A stretch of DNA of 64,000 nt, from NCBI GenBank assembly GCA_028278505.1, contig JANQEG010000062.1:1-64000 (forward strand), in the 5' to 3' direction. The notes below the pieces were generated by a model. That model worked only from the letters and a program-made list of their open reading frames with translations. It was not told the DNA's origin and did no database searches. A program made the position numbers and the translations under genes. Shown here piece after piece: positions 27,625 through 36,899 of the stretch (the stretch's first letter is position 1; every line of letters begins with the position of its first letter). The stretch is from Rhodobiaceae bacterium. Lineage in GTDB: Bacteria > Pseudomonadota > Alphaproteobacteria > Rhizobiales > JAKPQE01.

Positions 27625-28131
27625 CTACTCGGGCAAGGCCATTGTTCGAAACGCCTCCACCACCTGATCATAGACTTTGCGCTTGAACGGGATGATCAGT
27701 TCGGGCACCCGCTCCAGACGTTCCCAGCGCCAGGCGGAGAATTCGGCCTTGTGGCCGCCGCCCGGATGGGCAACGTCGATTTCGTCGTCTTCGCCCTCGA
27801 AGCGAAAGGCGAACCATTTTTGCTTCTGGCCGCGATATTTGCCCTTCCAGGCCCTGCCGACGACCTCGCGCGGAATATCGTAGCTGAGCCAGTCGGGCGC
27901 CTCGCCGATCACCCGGACCGAGCGGATCGAGGTCTCCTCGTAGAGCTCCCGTATCGCCGCAGTCAGCGGATCCTCGCCCTTGTCGATGCCGCCCTGGGGC
28001 ATCTGCCAGGCATGATTATCGTCGGTGTGCTCCTCATCGGCGAAACGGCGGCCGATGAAGACATGGCCGGTGGCGTTGAACACGGCCGCGCCGACGCAAG
28101 GGCGGTAGGGAAGCTTTTCGATGTCGACCAT
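27625..28131 (-). CDS. rppH: RNA pyrophosphohydrolase (Nudix)
   Basis: 168-residue Nudix hydrolase that removes pyrophosphate from the 5' end of RNAs, starting RNase E-dependent decay. The complete Nudix box [20 protein letters not shown] is at about residues 46 to 65. [11 protein letters not shown] at the N-terminus and [18 protein letters not shown]-like strands (here [14 protein letters not shown]) are RppH signatures. It is last in the envC-ctpA-yibQ-rppH order, with a 146-base gap holding palindromic repeats upstream. Confidence 0.93.
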   Translation of the reverse strand: MVDIEKLPYRPCVGAAVFNATGHVFIGRRFADEEHTDDNHAWQMPQGGIDKGEDPLTAAIRELYEETSIRSVRVIGEAPDWLSYDIPREVVGRAWKGKYRGQKQKWFAFRFEGEDDEIDVAHPGGGHKAEFSAWRWERLERVPELIIPFKRKVYDQVVEAFRTMALPE

Positions 28132-28151
28132 TATCGCCCCTTCAGGCCGTC

Positions 28152-28193
28152 TAGAGCGCTTTTCGTTCGAACTGAATCACTCAAAGCGCTCTA
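28152..28193. repeat. Perfect 11-bp inverted repeat
   Basis: TAGAGCGCTTT and AAAGCGCTCTA are exact inverses around a 20-base centre. On the plus strand the second arm is followed by TCTGTTTTTTTG, so it could also function as a bidirectional terminator-like structure. On the minus strand it lies between the deacetylase gene and rppH. Confidence 0.65.
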
Positions 28194-28207
28194 TCTGTTT
28201 TTTTGTC

Positions 28208-28276
28208 GCGTATTCTTATCCGAAAACCGGTTCCCACCCCGGTTCAGGTCCGGGGCAGGCTTTTTCGGGAATACGC
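28208..28276. repeat. RIME-like palindromic repeat
   Basis: The arms GCGTATTC and GAATACGC are exact inverses. The interior begins TTATCCGAAAACCGGTTCCC, which I recognise as a common rhizobial intergenic repeat. A related copy is at 20755-20809, and a partial end is near 5947. Confidence 0.75.
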
Positions 28277-28277
28277 T

Positions 28278-29453
28278 CTAATTCCCGCGGCCGGTGAGCG
28301 TGCTCGCAGGCGTCAGGATGAAGCCGCGGCTTTCGGCCGTTTTCGCCCATTCGGCGATGCGTTCGACGACGACCGGCAGGGCGGCGGCGACGCCGACGGC
28401 GCGTCCGCGGGAGACGGCCATGGTTTCCAATTGCAGCAGACGGGCGTCGATTTCGTCCTTCGCCGGCGTGGTGTCGAGGGCGAGATCGCCGCTGACGAAG
28501 GAGAGGCCGACGGACTCGGCGATCGTCATCGACAGGCTGCGCGGCGAGGCGCCGTCATCGATGAAGTAGAGGCCTCTTTCGGTCAGTTCCCGGGCCAGCG
28601 GTTCGAGCGCCTGGCGCGAGGCGGTGAACCGTGCGCCCATATGGTTCATGACCCCGGCATAGCCGGACATCCGCGCCATCAGCCAGTGCAGGCGCTCGCT
28701 GTTTTCCTCAGCCGAAAGCGTCGTCAACAGCGTGTGCGGGCCGGGATCGTTGTTGGGATAGTCGAACGGCTCAAGCGGCACCTGCAGCACCGTCTCGTGG
28801 CCCTCCTGGCGGGCCCGCGAAACCCAGCGTCCGAGGCTGTTGCCATAGGGAGCGAACGCAAGGGTCACTTCCGGCGGCAGCAGCCGGATCGCTTCTTGCG
28901 TCCCGGTCTGGCTCAGCCCCAGGCCCGACACGATGATGGCGATGCGCGGGGTGCGCGAATCGGCCTCCGGCGCAGGACCGCCATAGACATCCATGGGGCG
29001 GCGGCCATCGGCGGCTATGCGCGGCAGCGGACCGTAGCGCGACGCCTCGGTCATCCCCGTTTCCGGGCCGACCGGGATGACCCGGCCGGCGCCGGCGGTC
29101 GGGTCGCGGATGACGATGTCGCCATCCGTCGGCGGCGGCGCCGGCGTGCCGGGATTGAGCGCAATGATCTTCGGGCCGCCGGTGGTGGCCGGCTTGTCGG
29201 CGGACTGGTCCGGTGCCGCCGGTTGCGGATCGTCGCTTGCGCCAGCAGCGTCTTCTGCCGACGGCGCCACGGCGACGACGGCGACGGGCTCGCCGCCGTG
29301 CGGATCGTCGACGACAATGATCCACGCCACCGCCAGCAGGCCGATGATCAGCAGGAAGCCGCCGAGGGCCGGCACGATGGGTATCCGGCTCAGACGCCGG
29401 CCTTGCTCGGGCGCATCTGCACCGAGCGGAGCTGAAAAATCGTCTTCGGCCAC
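28278..29453 (-). CDS. Divergent polysaccharide deacetylase family protein (YibQ/DUF610-like)
   Basis: 391-residue protein. A cytoplasmic N-terminus and one membrane helix at about residues 28 to 48 anchor it, and a Pro/Ala-rich linker to about residue 130 spans the periplasm. The catalytic-type domain starts at RTPRIAIIVSGLGLSQTGTQ. ARQEGHETVLQVPLEP and NHMGARFTA match the divergent polysaccharide deacetylase family. The family lacks some metal ligands of classical deacetylases, and its activity is uncertain. It is 53 bases downstream of ctpA, the usual order, suggesting an envelope role. Confidence 0.87.
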   Translation of the reverse strand: MAEDDFSAPLGADAPEQGRRLSRIPIVPALGGFLLIIGLLAVAWIIVVDDPHGGEPVAVVAVAPSAEDAAGASDDPQPAAPDQSADKPATTGGPKIIALNPGTPAPPPTDGDIVIRDPTAGAGRVIPVGPETGMTEASRYGPLPRIAADGRRPMDVYGGPAPEADSRTPRIAIIVSGLGLSQTGTQEAIRLLPPEVTLAFAPYGNSLGRWVSRARQEGHETVLQVPLEPFDYPNNDPGPHTLLTTLSAEENSERLHWLMARMSGYAGVMNHMGARFTASRQALEPLARELTERGLYFIDDGASPRSLSMTIAESVGLSFVSGDLALDTTPAKDEIDARLLQLETMAVSRGRAVGVAAALPVVVERIAEWAKTAESRGFILTPASTLTGRGN

Positions 29454-29506
29454 GATCGCCCGCCGCTATCGATCACCGGAGACGGCCGGGGGTCCGGTCC
29501 GTCGGA

Positions 29507-30859
29507 TCAGTTGGGAACCGCCTGATTCGAACCCGGCGGAAACGCGTTGTTGACCTGGATACCGCGCAGCAAATCATAGGCGTAGTTGAGCTGCGCATCG
29601 TCCTTGGGATCGGGCGGCACATAGGCCGACGAGGCCGAAACCTCGTCCTTTTCGTCGTCCTTGTCCTCGCCCTTGCCTTCAGCCTTCAAATGCCCGCGCA
29701 GCGCCGCTTCGCCGCGGCTCTTGTCCTTGCCCTTCAAATCGTCGGGGACATCCTGGATGACGACGATATCGGGCTCGATGCCCTTGGCCTGGATGGAGCG
29801 GCCGGCGGGCGTGTAATAGCGTGCCGTGGTCAGCCGGATTGCGCCGTTGGGCCCGAGCGGGATGATCGTCTGCACCGACCCCTTGCCGAAGCTGCGGCTG
29901 CCGAGAACGGTCGCCCGCTGGTGGTCCTGCAGGGCGCCGGCGACGATTTCGGAGGCCGAGGCCGAGCCGCCATTGACCAGCACGATCACCGGCTTGCCCT
30001 TGGCGATGTCGCCGGGCCGGGCGTTGTAGCGCTGGCCCTCCGCCTTCTTGCGGCCGCGGGTGGAGACGATCTCGCCGCGGTCGAGGAAGGCATCGGATAC
30101 GGCAATGGCCTGGTCGAGCAGTCCGCCCGGATTGTTGCGCAGATCGACAACGAAGCCCTTCATCTCGTCGGCCGGGATTTCCTTGGTCAGCTTGTGGACC
30201 GCGGATTTGAGGCCTTCATAGGTCTGCTCGTTGAACTGGGTGATGCGGATATAGCCGATATCCTCCTCGCGCCGTTCGCGCACCGAGCGGATGCGGATGA
30301 CGTCGCGGATGATCTTGATTTCGAGCGGCTCGTCGGCGCCTTTGCGCACCACCGTCAGCGTGATCGCCGAATTCACCGGTCCGCGCATCCTGTCGACGGC
30401 CTGGGACAGGGTGAGGCCCTGGATCTGCTCGCCGTCGAGATGGGTGATGAGGTCGCCGGCCAGGACGCCTGCGCGCGCCGCCGGCGTGTCATCGATCGGC
30501 GAGACCACCTTGACGACGCCGTCCTCCATCGTCACTTCGATGCCGAGCCCGCCGAATTCGCCGCGGGTCTGCACCTGCATATCGCGGAAATTCTTCGGAT
30601 TGAGGTAGCTCGAATGGGGATCGAGGCCGCTCAGCATGCCGTTGATCGCCGATTCGATCAGATCGGCCTCGTTCGGCTTGTCGATGTAGTCGCTGCGCAC
30701 CCGCTCGAACACATCGCCGAACAAATTGAGCTGCCGATAGGTCTCGGTATCTGCGGCAACCGCCGCGCCGCCATAGAACACCTGGCTCTGAGACGCGAGC
30801 GCAGCCGCTGCCGCGCCGGCAATGGCGCCGATCAGGAGGAGTGGAATTTTTCTCGTCAT
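29507..30859 (-). CDS. ctpA: S41 family carboxy-terminal processing peptidase
   Basis: 450-residue exported serine protease. A signal peptide or anchor covers about residues 1 to 25. A PDZ domain near residues 90 to 175 contains GLGIEVTMEDGVVKVVSPI. The S41 catalytic domain has the Ser in NGGSASASEIVAGAL near residue 300 and the Lys in GSRSFGKGSVQTIIPLG about 25 residues later. A charged tail (GEDKDDEKDEVS) follows. CtpA trims periplasmic and lipoprotein substrates, including peptidoglycan hydrolases. The start overlaps the stop of the EnvC-like gene by four bases. This coupling of a LytM factor with Ctp fits control of cell-wall cleavage. Confidence 0.94.
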   Translation of the reverse strand: MTRKIPLLLIGAIAGAAAAALASQSQVFYGGAAVAADTETYRQLNLFGDVFERVRSDYIDKPNEADLIESAINGMLSGLDPHSSYLNPKNFRDMQVQTRGEFGGLGIEVTMEDGVVKVVSPIDDTPAARAGVLAGDLITHLDGEQIQGLTLSQAVDRMRGPVNSAITLTVVRKGADEPLEIKIIRDVIRIRSVRERREEDIGYIRITQFNEQTYEGLKSAVHKLTKEIPADEMKGFVVDLRNNPGGLLDQAIAVSDAFLDRGEIVSTRGRKKAEGQRYNARPGDIAKGKPVIVLVNGGSASASEIVAGALQDHQRATVLGSRSFGKGSVQTIIPLGPNGAIRLTTARYYTPAGRSIQAKGIEPDIVVIQDVPDDLKGKDKSRGEAALRGHLKAEGKGEDKDDEKDEVSASSAYVPPDPKDDAQLNYAYDLLRGIQVNNAFPPGSNQAVPN

Positions 30860-32427
30860 CCGCGGACTTTCTCCTCAGTCGAACTTGCCCACCAGGGCGA
30901 CGGATCGATCGATGTCCCGTCTTTCTTGAATTCTACATAAAGCACCGGCTGTCGCGATAGTATATTCAGCGCGCCCGCCTGTGCCAGTTTTCGATCTCCC
31001 ATCGCGGCAACGGGCTCTCCGGCAAGAACGAACTGGCCCAATTGGACGTCGATTCGATCCATGCCCGCCAGCACGATATGATATCCGCTGCCGGCATTCA
31101 GGATCAATAGCTGCCCGTAGGAGCGGAACGGACCGGCATAAACGACCCAGCCGTCGCTCGGCGCAACGACGCGGGCACCGGCCCGGGTCGCAATTGAAAC
31201 CCCCTTGGTCTCGCCGCCGATCCCGTCATCGGCGCCGAACTCCCGCAACATTACGCCCCGCGCCGGCATAGACAACAGCCCTTTGGCGTTGGCAAAGGGG
31301 ATCGCCGGCGAAAACCGGCCGGTGTCCTGCAGCGCCGCCACCGAGGCTTGCGTGCTGCCTTCGGTCGCAGCCGCCGCGGCCGCCTCATCCGCCTTCCTGG
31401 CCGCCTCGGCGGCTTCTCTCGCCGCATCGATCTCGGTTTCGAGCCGGGCGATCAAATCTTTGAGATTGCCGCTCTTCTCCGCCAGAAGCGCTGCCTTGCG
31501 GCGTTCTTCGTCGAGCGAGGCGGTGGTGTCCTCCGCGCCTTTGCGCTTTTCGACGATCAGCCGTTCCAGCCGCACCCGCTCTTCCGCCAGCGCGCCGATT
31601 TCGGCCCGCTGCCGGTCGCGCTCCTCGGTCATCTGGCGTTCAAGCGAGACGAGTTCGGCGAGATCGGCGGCGAGCGCTTCCGCTTCGGCGCGCATTTCCG
31701 GCAGCACCGCGTTCAGGAGGATGGCGCTGCGCACCGCGGCAAGGGCATCGTCCGGCCGGGTGACGAGCGCCGGCGGCGGCTTGCGGCCGATGCGCTGGAG
31801 CGCGGCAAGCAGTTCGGCGAGCACGCCGCGCCGGGCGGCGAGCGAGGCGCGGATCCGCGCTTCGTTCTCGCTCAGCGTATCCAGCCGCCTTTCGGTCGCG
31901 CTCGCCTGCTCCTCCAGCATCTGGGTCCGCAGCGCCGTCGTGATCAGCGCCGCATTGATGCGGGCGCGGTCGTTTTCAAGCGCCTCGATTTCCGCCTCCA
32001 GCGCCGCCAGCCGGTCGGCCGAGCGGGCGATATCGTCGACGATCGCCTCAAGTTCGGCCTCGCGCGCCGCCTTGACCGCGGATATCGCATCGGCGTCGGG
32101 CGCCGCCTCGCCGGCCGGCGGGGTGATCGGCGGCGGCACCGATGGCTGCTCGGCCTGAGCGGTCAGGACCGCGGCAAGAGCGAGGATCAGCGGGACCGTT
32201 GTCTTTACGGCGTATCGGAGCACGGGCGGAACCTGCCGGGAAATTCGCGCGAATCGGATAGCGGAGCCTATGTCGGCTGCGCTTAACGAAGCGTCAACCA
32301 TTCGATCGGCGGATTTTTTGCCTAGGATTTCGGCGATTGTAAGGAATTCAAACGCTTCTGAACCCGGGTGGACAAAGGCAAGGTCGCGCGATCTAACCAT
32401 CGCATCACCAATGGAACCGATCCGCAT
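30856..32427 (-). CDS. EnvC-like murein hydrolase activator (coiled coil plus degenerate LytM domain)
   Basis: 523-residue ORF. A GTG at 32223 would give a 455-residue protein starting with a signal peptide, VLRYAVKTTVPLILALAAVL; I think this is more likely than the listed ATG, which adds an unexplained leader. Long coiled-coil helices rich in Ala, Glu and Arg follow (about residues 100 to 350 of the ORF). A C-terminal M23/LytM domain follows, with VVAPSDGWVVYAGPFRSYGQLLILN and VLYVEFKKDG. The usual zinc-ligand HxxxD and HxH motifs are not present there. That points to a non-catalytic activator of amidases. It is first in the envC-ctpA unit; rlmH and rsfS, often upstream, are absent here. Confidence 0.86.
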   Translation of the reverse strand: MRIGSIGDAMVRSRDLAFVHPGSEAFEFLTIAEILGKKSADRMVDASLSAADIGSAIRFARISRQVPPVLRYAVKTTVPLILALAAVLTAQAEQPSVPPPITPPAGEAAPDADAISAVKAAREAELEAIVDDIARSADRLAALEAEIEALENDRARINAALITTALRTQMLEEQASATERRLDTLSENEARIRASLAARRGVLAELLAALQRIGRKPPPALVTRPDDALAAVRSAILLNAVLPEMRAEAEALAADLAELVSLERQMTEERDRQRAEIGALAEERVRLERLIVEKRKGAEDTTASLDEERRKAALLAEKSGNLKDLIARLETEIDAAREAAEAARKADEAAAAAATEGSTQASVAALQDTGRFSPAIPFANAKGLLSMPARGVMLREFGADDGIGGETKGVSIATRAGARVVAPSDGWVVYAGPFRSYGQLLILNAGSGYHIVLAGMDRIDVQLGQFVLAGEPVAAMGDRKLAQAGALNILSRQPVLYVEFKKDGTSIDPSPWWASSTEEKVRG

Positions 32428-32571
32428 TCCGCCGACCGCCCCGCGGTAATCCGATTGCCGTCGGCGTTTTCGTGTTGCGTCATTGCTGCAGCTTGGCCAT
32501 AACCGCCGGCAGTGCGCACCGGTCGCGACCGTTTAAGGGGCGGGGGCCCCGCGCCATTCGGAGGGAAAACC

Positions 32572-33765
32572 ATGTTCGAACAGCTGAGCCCGGCCGCGCC
32601 GGACAAGATCCTGGCCCTGATGGCGGAATTCCGCCAGGACGAGCGCAGCGACAAGGTCGACCTCGGCGTCGGCATCTATCGCGACGCCGACGGCCGCACG
32701 CCTGTGCTGTCGGCCGTCCGCAAAGCCGAGCAGCGTCTCTATGACGCTCAGGACACCAAGGCCTATGTCGGCATTGCCGGCGATGTCGGTTTCAATGCGG
32801 CGATGATCGATCTGGCGCTCGGCGACGCGCTGCCGCGCGAGCGGGTGCGCGGCGCCCAGACGCCGGGCGGCTGCGGCGCATTGCGGATCATCGCCGAACT
32901 GCTGAACCGCGCCCGCGCCGGCGCCAATGTCTGGCTTTCCGATCCGACCTGGCCCAACCATAAGCCGATCCTCGCCGCGGCCGGGCTCGCCACCCGCGAT
33001 TATCCCTATTTCGATGCGGCGACCGGCAAGGTGAAGTTCGACGAGATGATCGCGGCGCTGTCGGCGGCACCGGCCGGCGACATCGTGCTCTTGCACGGCT
33101 GCTGCCACAACCCGACCGGCGCCAATCTGACCCTTGACGAGTGGCGGGCGCTCGGCGAGGTGCTCGTCGCGCGCGGCCTCTTTCCCTTCATCGACATGGC
33201 CTATCAGGGCTTCGGCGACGGCCTTATTGCCGATGCCGCCGGTGTTCGCCTGCTCGCCGGCATGGTGCCGGAGATGGCGGTGGCGGCGTCGTGCTCGAAG
33301 AATTTCGGCGTCTATCGCGACCGCGTCGGCTGCGCCATGCTGATCGGCGAGGATGCCGCCAGGGCCGATCTCGCTTTCGGCCAGATCCAGAGCGTGACCC
33401 GCGGCGCCTATTCGATGCCGCCCGATCACGGCGGCGCGGCGGTCCGCATCGTGCTCGAGGATGCTGCACTCAGGGCGGACTGGCAGGCCGAGCTTGAGGG
33501 CATGCGCACCCGCATGCTGCGCCTGCGCGAGGCGTTCGCCAAGGCGTTGCGCCAACAGACCAATAGCGACCGCTTCGACTTCCTCGCCGAGCATCGCGGC
33601 ATGTTCTCGCTGTTGGGCTTGAACGACGCCGAAGTGGCGCGGCTGAAGGCCGAGCACGGCATCTACGCCGTCGGGGGCAGCCGCATCAACGTCGCCGGCC
33701 TGCCCGAGGATGACCTCGACCGCATCGCCGCGGCGATCGTCGCGGTAACAAGCGCAGCGTCCTGA
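32572..33765 (+). CDS. Aromatic amino acid / aspartate aminotransferase
   Basis: 397-residue class I PLP-dependent transaminase of the AspC/TyrB type. The N-terminus MFEQLSPAAPDKILALM and the DLGVGIYRD segment are typical. HGCCHNPTGANLT near residue 185 and the PLP-lysine segment SCSKNFGVYRDRVG near residue 243 are visible, as is the arginine-containing end SRINVAG. The start at 32572 has a GGAGG site; the longer ORF is not needed. It transfers amino groups between aromatic or acidic amino acids and 2-oxo acids. It is single, convergent with the SDR gene. Confidence 0.92.
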   Translation: MFEQLSPAAPDKILALMAEFRQDERSDKVDLGVGIYRDADGRTPVLSAVRKAEQRLYDAQDTKAYVGIAGDVGFNAAMIDLALGDALPRERVRGAQTPGGCGALRIIAELLNRARAGANVWLSDPTWPNHKPILAAAGLATRDYPYFDAATGKVKFDEMIAALSAAPAGDIVLLHGCCHNPTGANLTLDEWRALGEVLVARGLFPFIDMAYQGFGDGLIADAAGVRLLAGMVPEMAVAASCSKNFGVYRDRVGCAMLIGEDAARADLAFGQIQSVTRGAYSMPPDHGGAAVRIVLEDAALRADWQAELEGMRTRMLRLREAFAKALRQQTNSDRFDFLAEHRGMFSLLGLNDAEVARLKAEHGIYAVGGSRINVAGLPEDDLDRIAAAIVAVTSAAS

Positions 33766-33774
33766 CACCGCGCC

Positions 33775-34497
33775 TCAGATATACTGGCCGCAATCGACCG
33801 GCAGCACCTGGCCGGTGATCATGCGGCCGGCGTCCGACGCCAGGAACACGACTGCATTGGCGATGTCCTTAGGTTCGGCCAGATGCGGCAGCACCGCCTC
33901 GGCGAGCGCCTTGTCGCGGAATTCCGCCGGCAGCGCCAGCGCCATCTCGGTCAGCACCATGCCCGGCGCGACCGCGTTGACGCGCACGCCCTTGCGGCCG
34001 AGTTCGCGCGCCGCGGTCTTGGTCAGGCCGATCAGCCCGGCCTTGGAGGCGGCGTAATTGGCCTGGCCGAACTTGCCGCGCAGCCCGTTGATCGAGGTGA
34101 TGTTGATAATGGCGCCGCCGCCGGCCGCGATCATGCCCGGCGCCACCGCGCGGATCATGGTGAAGGCGCCGGTGAGGTTGACATTGAGCACGTCGGCCCA
34201 GTCCTCATCGGACATTTTCAACAACGAGCGGTCGCGGGTGATCCCGGCATTGTTGACGAGGATCGTCACCGGCTCGGCGATCGCCGCGACCGCCTCGGCG
34301 ACGGCGTCTGCTTCGGTAATGTTGACCTCGGCGAACGACCGGCAGCAGGCGGGCGCGGTGTCCGGCGCCTGCGCATCGAGCCCATGAACGGCGGCGCCGG
34401 CCGCGTTCAGCCGTTCGGCCACCGCCAGGCCGATGCCGCGGGCAGCGCCGGTGACGATCGCGGCGCGGCCGTCAAGACCAAAGGCATCGATGCGCAC
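33775..34497 (-). CDS. FabG-like short-chain dehydrogenase/reductase
   Basis: 240-residue classical SDR. The cofactor loop is TGAARGIGLAVA near residue 17, the NNAG motif is near 85, the catalytic Ser lies in IINITSINGLRG near 137, and YAASKAG supplies Tyr and Lys near 151. The sequence is closest to 3-oxoacyl-ACP or acetoacetyl-CoA reductases. The real substrate is uncertain because no acyl carrier or PHA gene is adjacent. It is divergent from the GNAT gene, with a 153-base gap containing an AT-rich imperfect inverted repeat. Confidence 0.88.
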   Translation of the reverse strand: MRIDAFGLDGRAAIVTGAARGIGLAVAERLNAAGAAVHGLDAQAPDTAPACCRSFAEVNITEADAVAEAVAAIAEPVTILVNNAGITRDRSLLKMSDEDWADVLNVNLTGAFTMIRAVAPGMIAAGGGAIINITSINGLRGKFGQANYAASKAGLIGLTKTAARELGRKGVRVNAVAPGMVLTEMALALPAEFRDKALAEAVLPHLAEPKDIANAVVFLASDAGRMITGQVLPVDCGQYI

Positions 34498-34525
34498 GGC
34501 TCTTGCTCCCCGGTAAAATCAGTAT

Positions 34526-34548
34526 TAAAGTACCGATTTAGGTATTTA
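34526..34548. promoter_or_regulatory. AT-rich imperfect inverted repeat between divergent genes
   Basis: TAAAGTACC, six bases, then GGTATTTA. The arms match as TAAA(G)TACC / GGTATTTA with one extra base. It lies 29 bases upstream of the FabG-like start on the minus strand and could be an operator, but no regulator gene is nearby. Confidence 0.3.
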
Positions 34549-34650
34549 GGCGCATGCGGTCCGGTCTGTCAATCTGGCCCGGCCGGCAAAGCGGCGCAAT
34601 TCACGATCATGGCCTGCCGGTCCGGCAGGCGGAGACGGGGACCGAAAGCC

Positions 34651-35658
34651 ATGACGAGCGCGAGCCGGGAGAGCACCGGAGAACTGACCGTGGGACCGCT
34701 GACGGCGGAGGATCTGGAACCGGTCGTCGACATCGACCGCAAGGTCACCGGATCGGCGCGGCGCGCCTTTTTCGAGAAACGGCTGGCCAATGCGCTCGCC
34801 GAGCCGAAGGGCTTCATCTACATCGCCGCCCGCAGCGATGACCGTCTCGTCGGCTATGCGCTGGCGCGGCTGCTCGTCGGCGAGTTCGGCCGCGACGAGA
34901 AGATCGTCATTCTCGACGCCATGGCCGTCGATCCCGATCTGCGCCATGGCGGCGTCGGCACCGCCCTGCTCGAGGCGGTCGATGAGGTGGCGCGACACAA
35001 GGGCGTGCGCGAAATGCAGACACAGGCGCGCTGGACCAATTCCTCGCTGCTGCGCTTCTTCAACGCCGCCGGTTTCGAGATCGCGCCGCGCATCGTGCTG
35101 TCGCGGCCGACCGATGCGCCGCTCGATCTGCCGCAGGTCGAAGATGACGATCTTGAGGCGGAACCGACCGAGCTCGACTTCTCCTCGCCCGCGGCGGACG
35201 ATTTCGATGCGCTCGCCCGCGACCGCGTGCCCGTCCGCTCGATGGCGGCGAGCGACCTCGATGCCATCGTCACCATTGATTCTCGTGTGACCGGCGGCGA
35301 ACGCCGCGACTATCTGCACGGAAAACTGACCGAAGCGCTGACCGAATCGAGCGTGCGCGTCTCGCTGATCGCCGAGATCGACGGCTATCCGGCCGGCTTC
35401 ATCATGGCCCGGGTCGATTTCGGCGAATTCGGCCGCACCGCGCCGAGCGCGGTGATGGACACGCTCGGCGTCGATCCCGAACAGCAGCATCAGGGCGTCG
35501 GCATCGCGCTGATGTCGCAACTGCTCGTCAACCTGTCGTCGCTGCGCGTCGAGACCGTGCGCACCGAGGTCGACTGGAACAATTTCGAACTGCTCGCCTA
35601 TTTCAGCCGCATCGGCTTTTCGCCGGCCCAGCACATCCCGCTACGGCGCAGCGTCTGA
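34651..35658 (+). CDS. Tandem GNAT-domain acetyltransferase
   Basis: 335-residue protein made of two GNAT domains of about 150 residues. Domain one begins LTVGPLTAEDLEPVVDIDRKVTG, with the acetyl-CoA loop VDPDLRHGGVGTALLEAV near residue 93. Domain two begins RVPVRSMAASDLDAIVTID, with VDPEQQHQGVGIALMSQL near residue 280. The acidic linker (LPQVEDDDLEAEPTELDF) separates them. The ORF track starts far upstream at 33883 in antisense sequence; 34651 is the first plausible ATG. The substrate is unknown. Its last 18 bases overlap the convergent aminotransferase gene. Confidence 0.87.
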   Translation: MTSASRESTGELTVGPLTAEDLEPVVDIDRKVTGSARRAFFEKRLANALAEPKGFIYIAARSDDRLVGYALARLLVGEFGRDEKIVILDAMAVDPDLRHGGVGTALLEAVDEVARHKGVREMQTQARWTNSSLLRFFNAAGFEIAPRIVLSRPTDAPLDLPQVEDDDLEAEPTELDFSSPAADDFDALARDRVPVRSMAASDLDAIVTIDSRVTGGERRDYLHGKLTEALTESSVRVSLIAEIDGYPAGFIMARVDFGEFGRTAPSAVMDTLGVDPEQQHQGVGIALMSQLLVNLSSLRVETVRTEVDWNNFELLAYFSRIGFSPAQHIPLRRSV

Positions 35659-36855
35659 GCCTTCGGCCACGCCTTTCTCGGCGCGGCGGCCGAGCCAGCG
35701 CATCAGCCGTTCGGCGGCGATCTCCAGGCCCTCGCGCTGGCGGCCGAAGCAGATGCGCATGAAACCGGCGCCGGCGGCGCCGAAGGTCGGCCCCGGGGCC
35801 AGGCCGATATTGGCCTCGTCGACGAGCTTGAGGCCGAGCCTGGCGGTGTCGGGCTCGCCGTCGATCCCGAAAAACAGGTAGAAGGCGCCCTCCGGCCAGG
35901 CGAAGCGCGCGGCGCCGCTCTTTTCCAGGACGCTGCAGAAGATCTCGCGGCCGGCGCGGGCGCGGGCGAGCTGTTCGGCCATGAACGGTTCGCCGTCGTC
36001 GAGCGCGGCGATCGCGCCGCGCTGCGTAAACACCGGCACGCCCGAGGTCGAATTCTGGATGAGGTTCTCGATTGTGTTGCCGATTTCCGGCGGCGCCCCC
36101 ATCCAGCCGACCCGCCATCCGGTCATCGCCCAGTTCTTCGAGAACGTGTTGACGTAAAGGATGCGGTCGTCATCGGCGGCGATGTCGAAGAAGGACGGCG
36201 CCCGTGCGCCCTTGTAGTAGAACCGGGCATAGACCTCATCGGCGATGATCCATAAGCCCCGCTCGCGGGCAAAGCGCAGGATTTCCGAAAGCTCGTCGGT
36301 CGTCGCCGTCCAGCCGGTCGGATTGCACGGCGTGTTGACGAAGATCGCCTTTGTCCGCGGCCCGCAGGCGGCGAAAACGTCGTCGAGGTCAAGCCGCCAG
36401 CCGTCATTGCCGAGCCGCATCCCGATCTCGACCGGCCGCGCCCCGCTGACGGTGAGCGCGGCCATGATGTTCGGCCAGGCCGGCGTCGGCACGACGACCT
36501 CGTCGCCGCTGCCCGCAACCAGTTGCACGGCGATCTGGATCGCCTGCATGCCGGACCCGGTGACGAAGAACTGGTCCGGCGAAAACGGCCGGTCGTAGAG
36601 GCGCCGATGATAGCGGACCAGCGCCTGGCGCAGTTCGGGAATGCCGCCCTGATGGGTGTAGAAGGTCTCGCCGGCGCGCAAGGACGCGATCGCCGGTTCG
36701 CAGATGAAGTCCGGTGTCGGCAGATCGCCCTCGCCGGCCCACAGCGCGATCAGGCCGTCGCGGCCGCGGCCGTATTCCATCACTTCGACGATGCCGGAAT
36801 TCGGCACTTCGCGGGCTTCGCGGCGCAGCGCGCCGATGAGGGTGTCAGGCATCAT
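35641..36855 (-). CDS. Class I/II PLP-dependent aminotransferase
   Basis: 404-residue fold-type I aminotransferase. FVTGSGMQAIQIAVQLV binds the cofactor phosphate near residue 95. NTPCNPTGWTAT lies near residue 175 and IIADEVYARFYY near 205. The PLP-lysine segment YVNTFSKNWAMTGWRVG is near 238, and MRICFGR near 370 contains the carboxylate-binding arginine. It is an aspartate- or alanine-like aminotransferase of unassigned specificity. It is 44 bases downstream of the DUF294 gene on the same strand. Confidence 0.9.
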   Translation of the reverse strand: MMPDTLIGALRREAREVPNSGIVEVMEYGRGRDGLIALWAGEGDLPTPDFICEPAIASLRAGETFYTHQGGIPELRQALVRYHRRLYDRPFSPDQFFVTGSGMQAIQIAVQLVAGSGDEVVVPTPAWPNIMAALTVSGARPVEIGMRLGNDGWRLDLDDVFAACGPRTKAIFVNTPCNPTGWTATTDELSEILRFARERGLWIIADEVYARFYYKGARAPSFFDIAADDDRILYVNTFSKNWAMTGWRVGWMGAPPEIGNTIENLIQNSTSGVPVFTQRGAIAALDDGEPFMAEQLARARAGREIFCSVLEKSGAARFAWPEGAFYLFFGIDGEPDTARLGLKLVDEANIGLAPGPTFGAAGAGFMRICFGRQREGLEIAAERLMRWLGRRAEKGVAEGSDAAP

Positions 36856-36899
36856 GTTCGAAAACCCCTCAAACTGCTTTGTCCGTTGGGGAAAAGACG

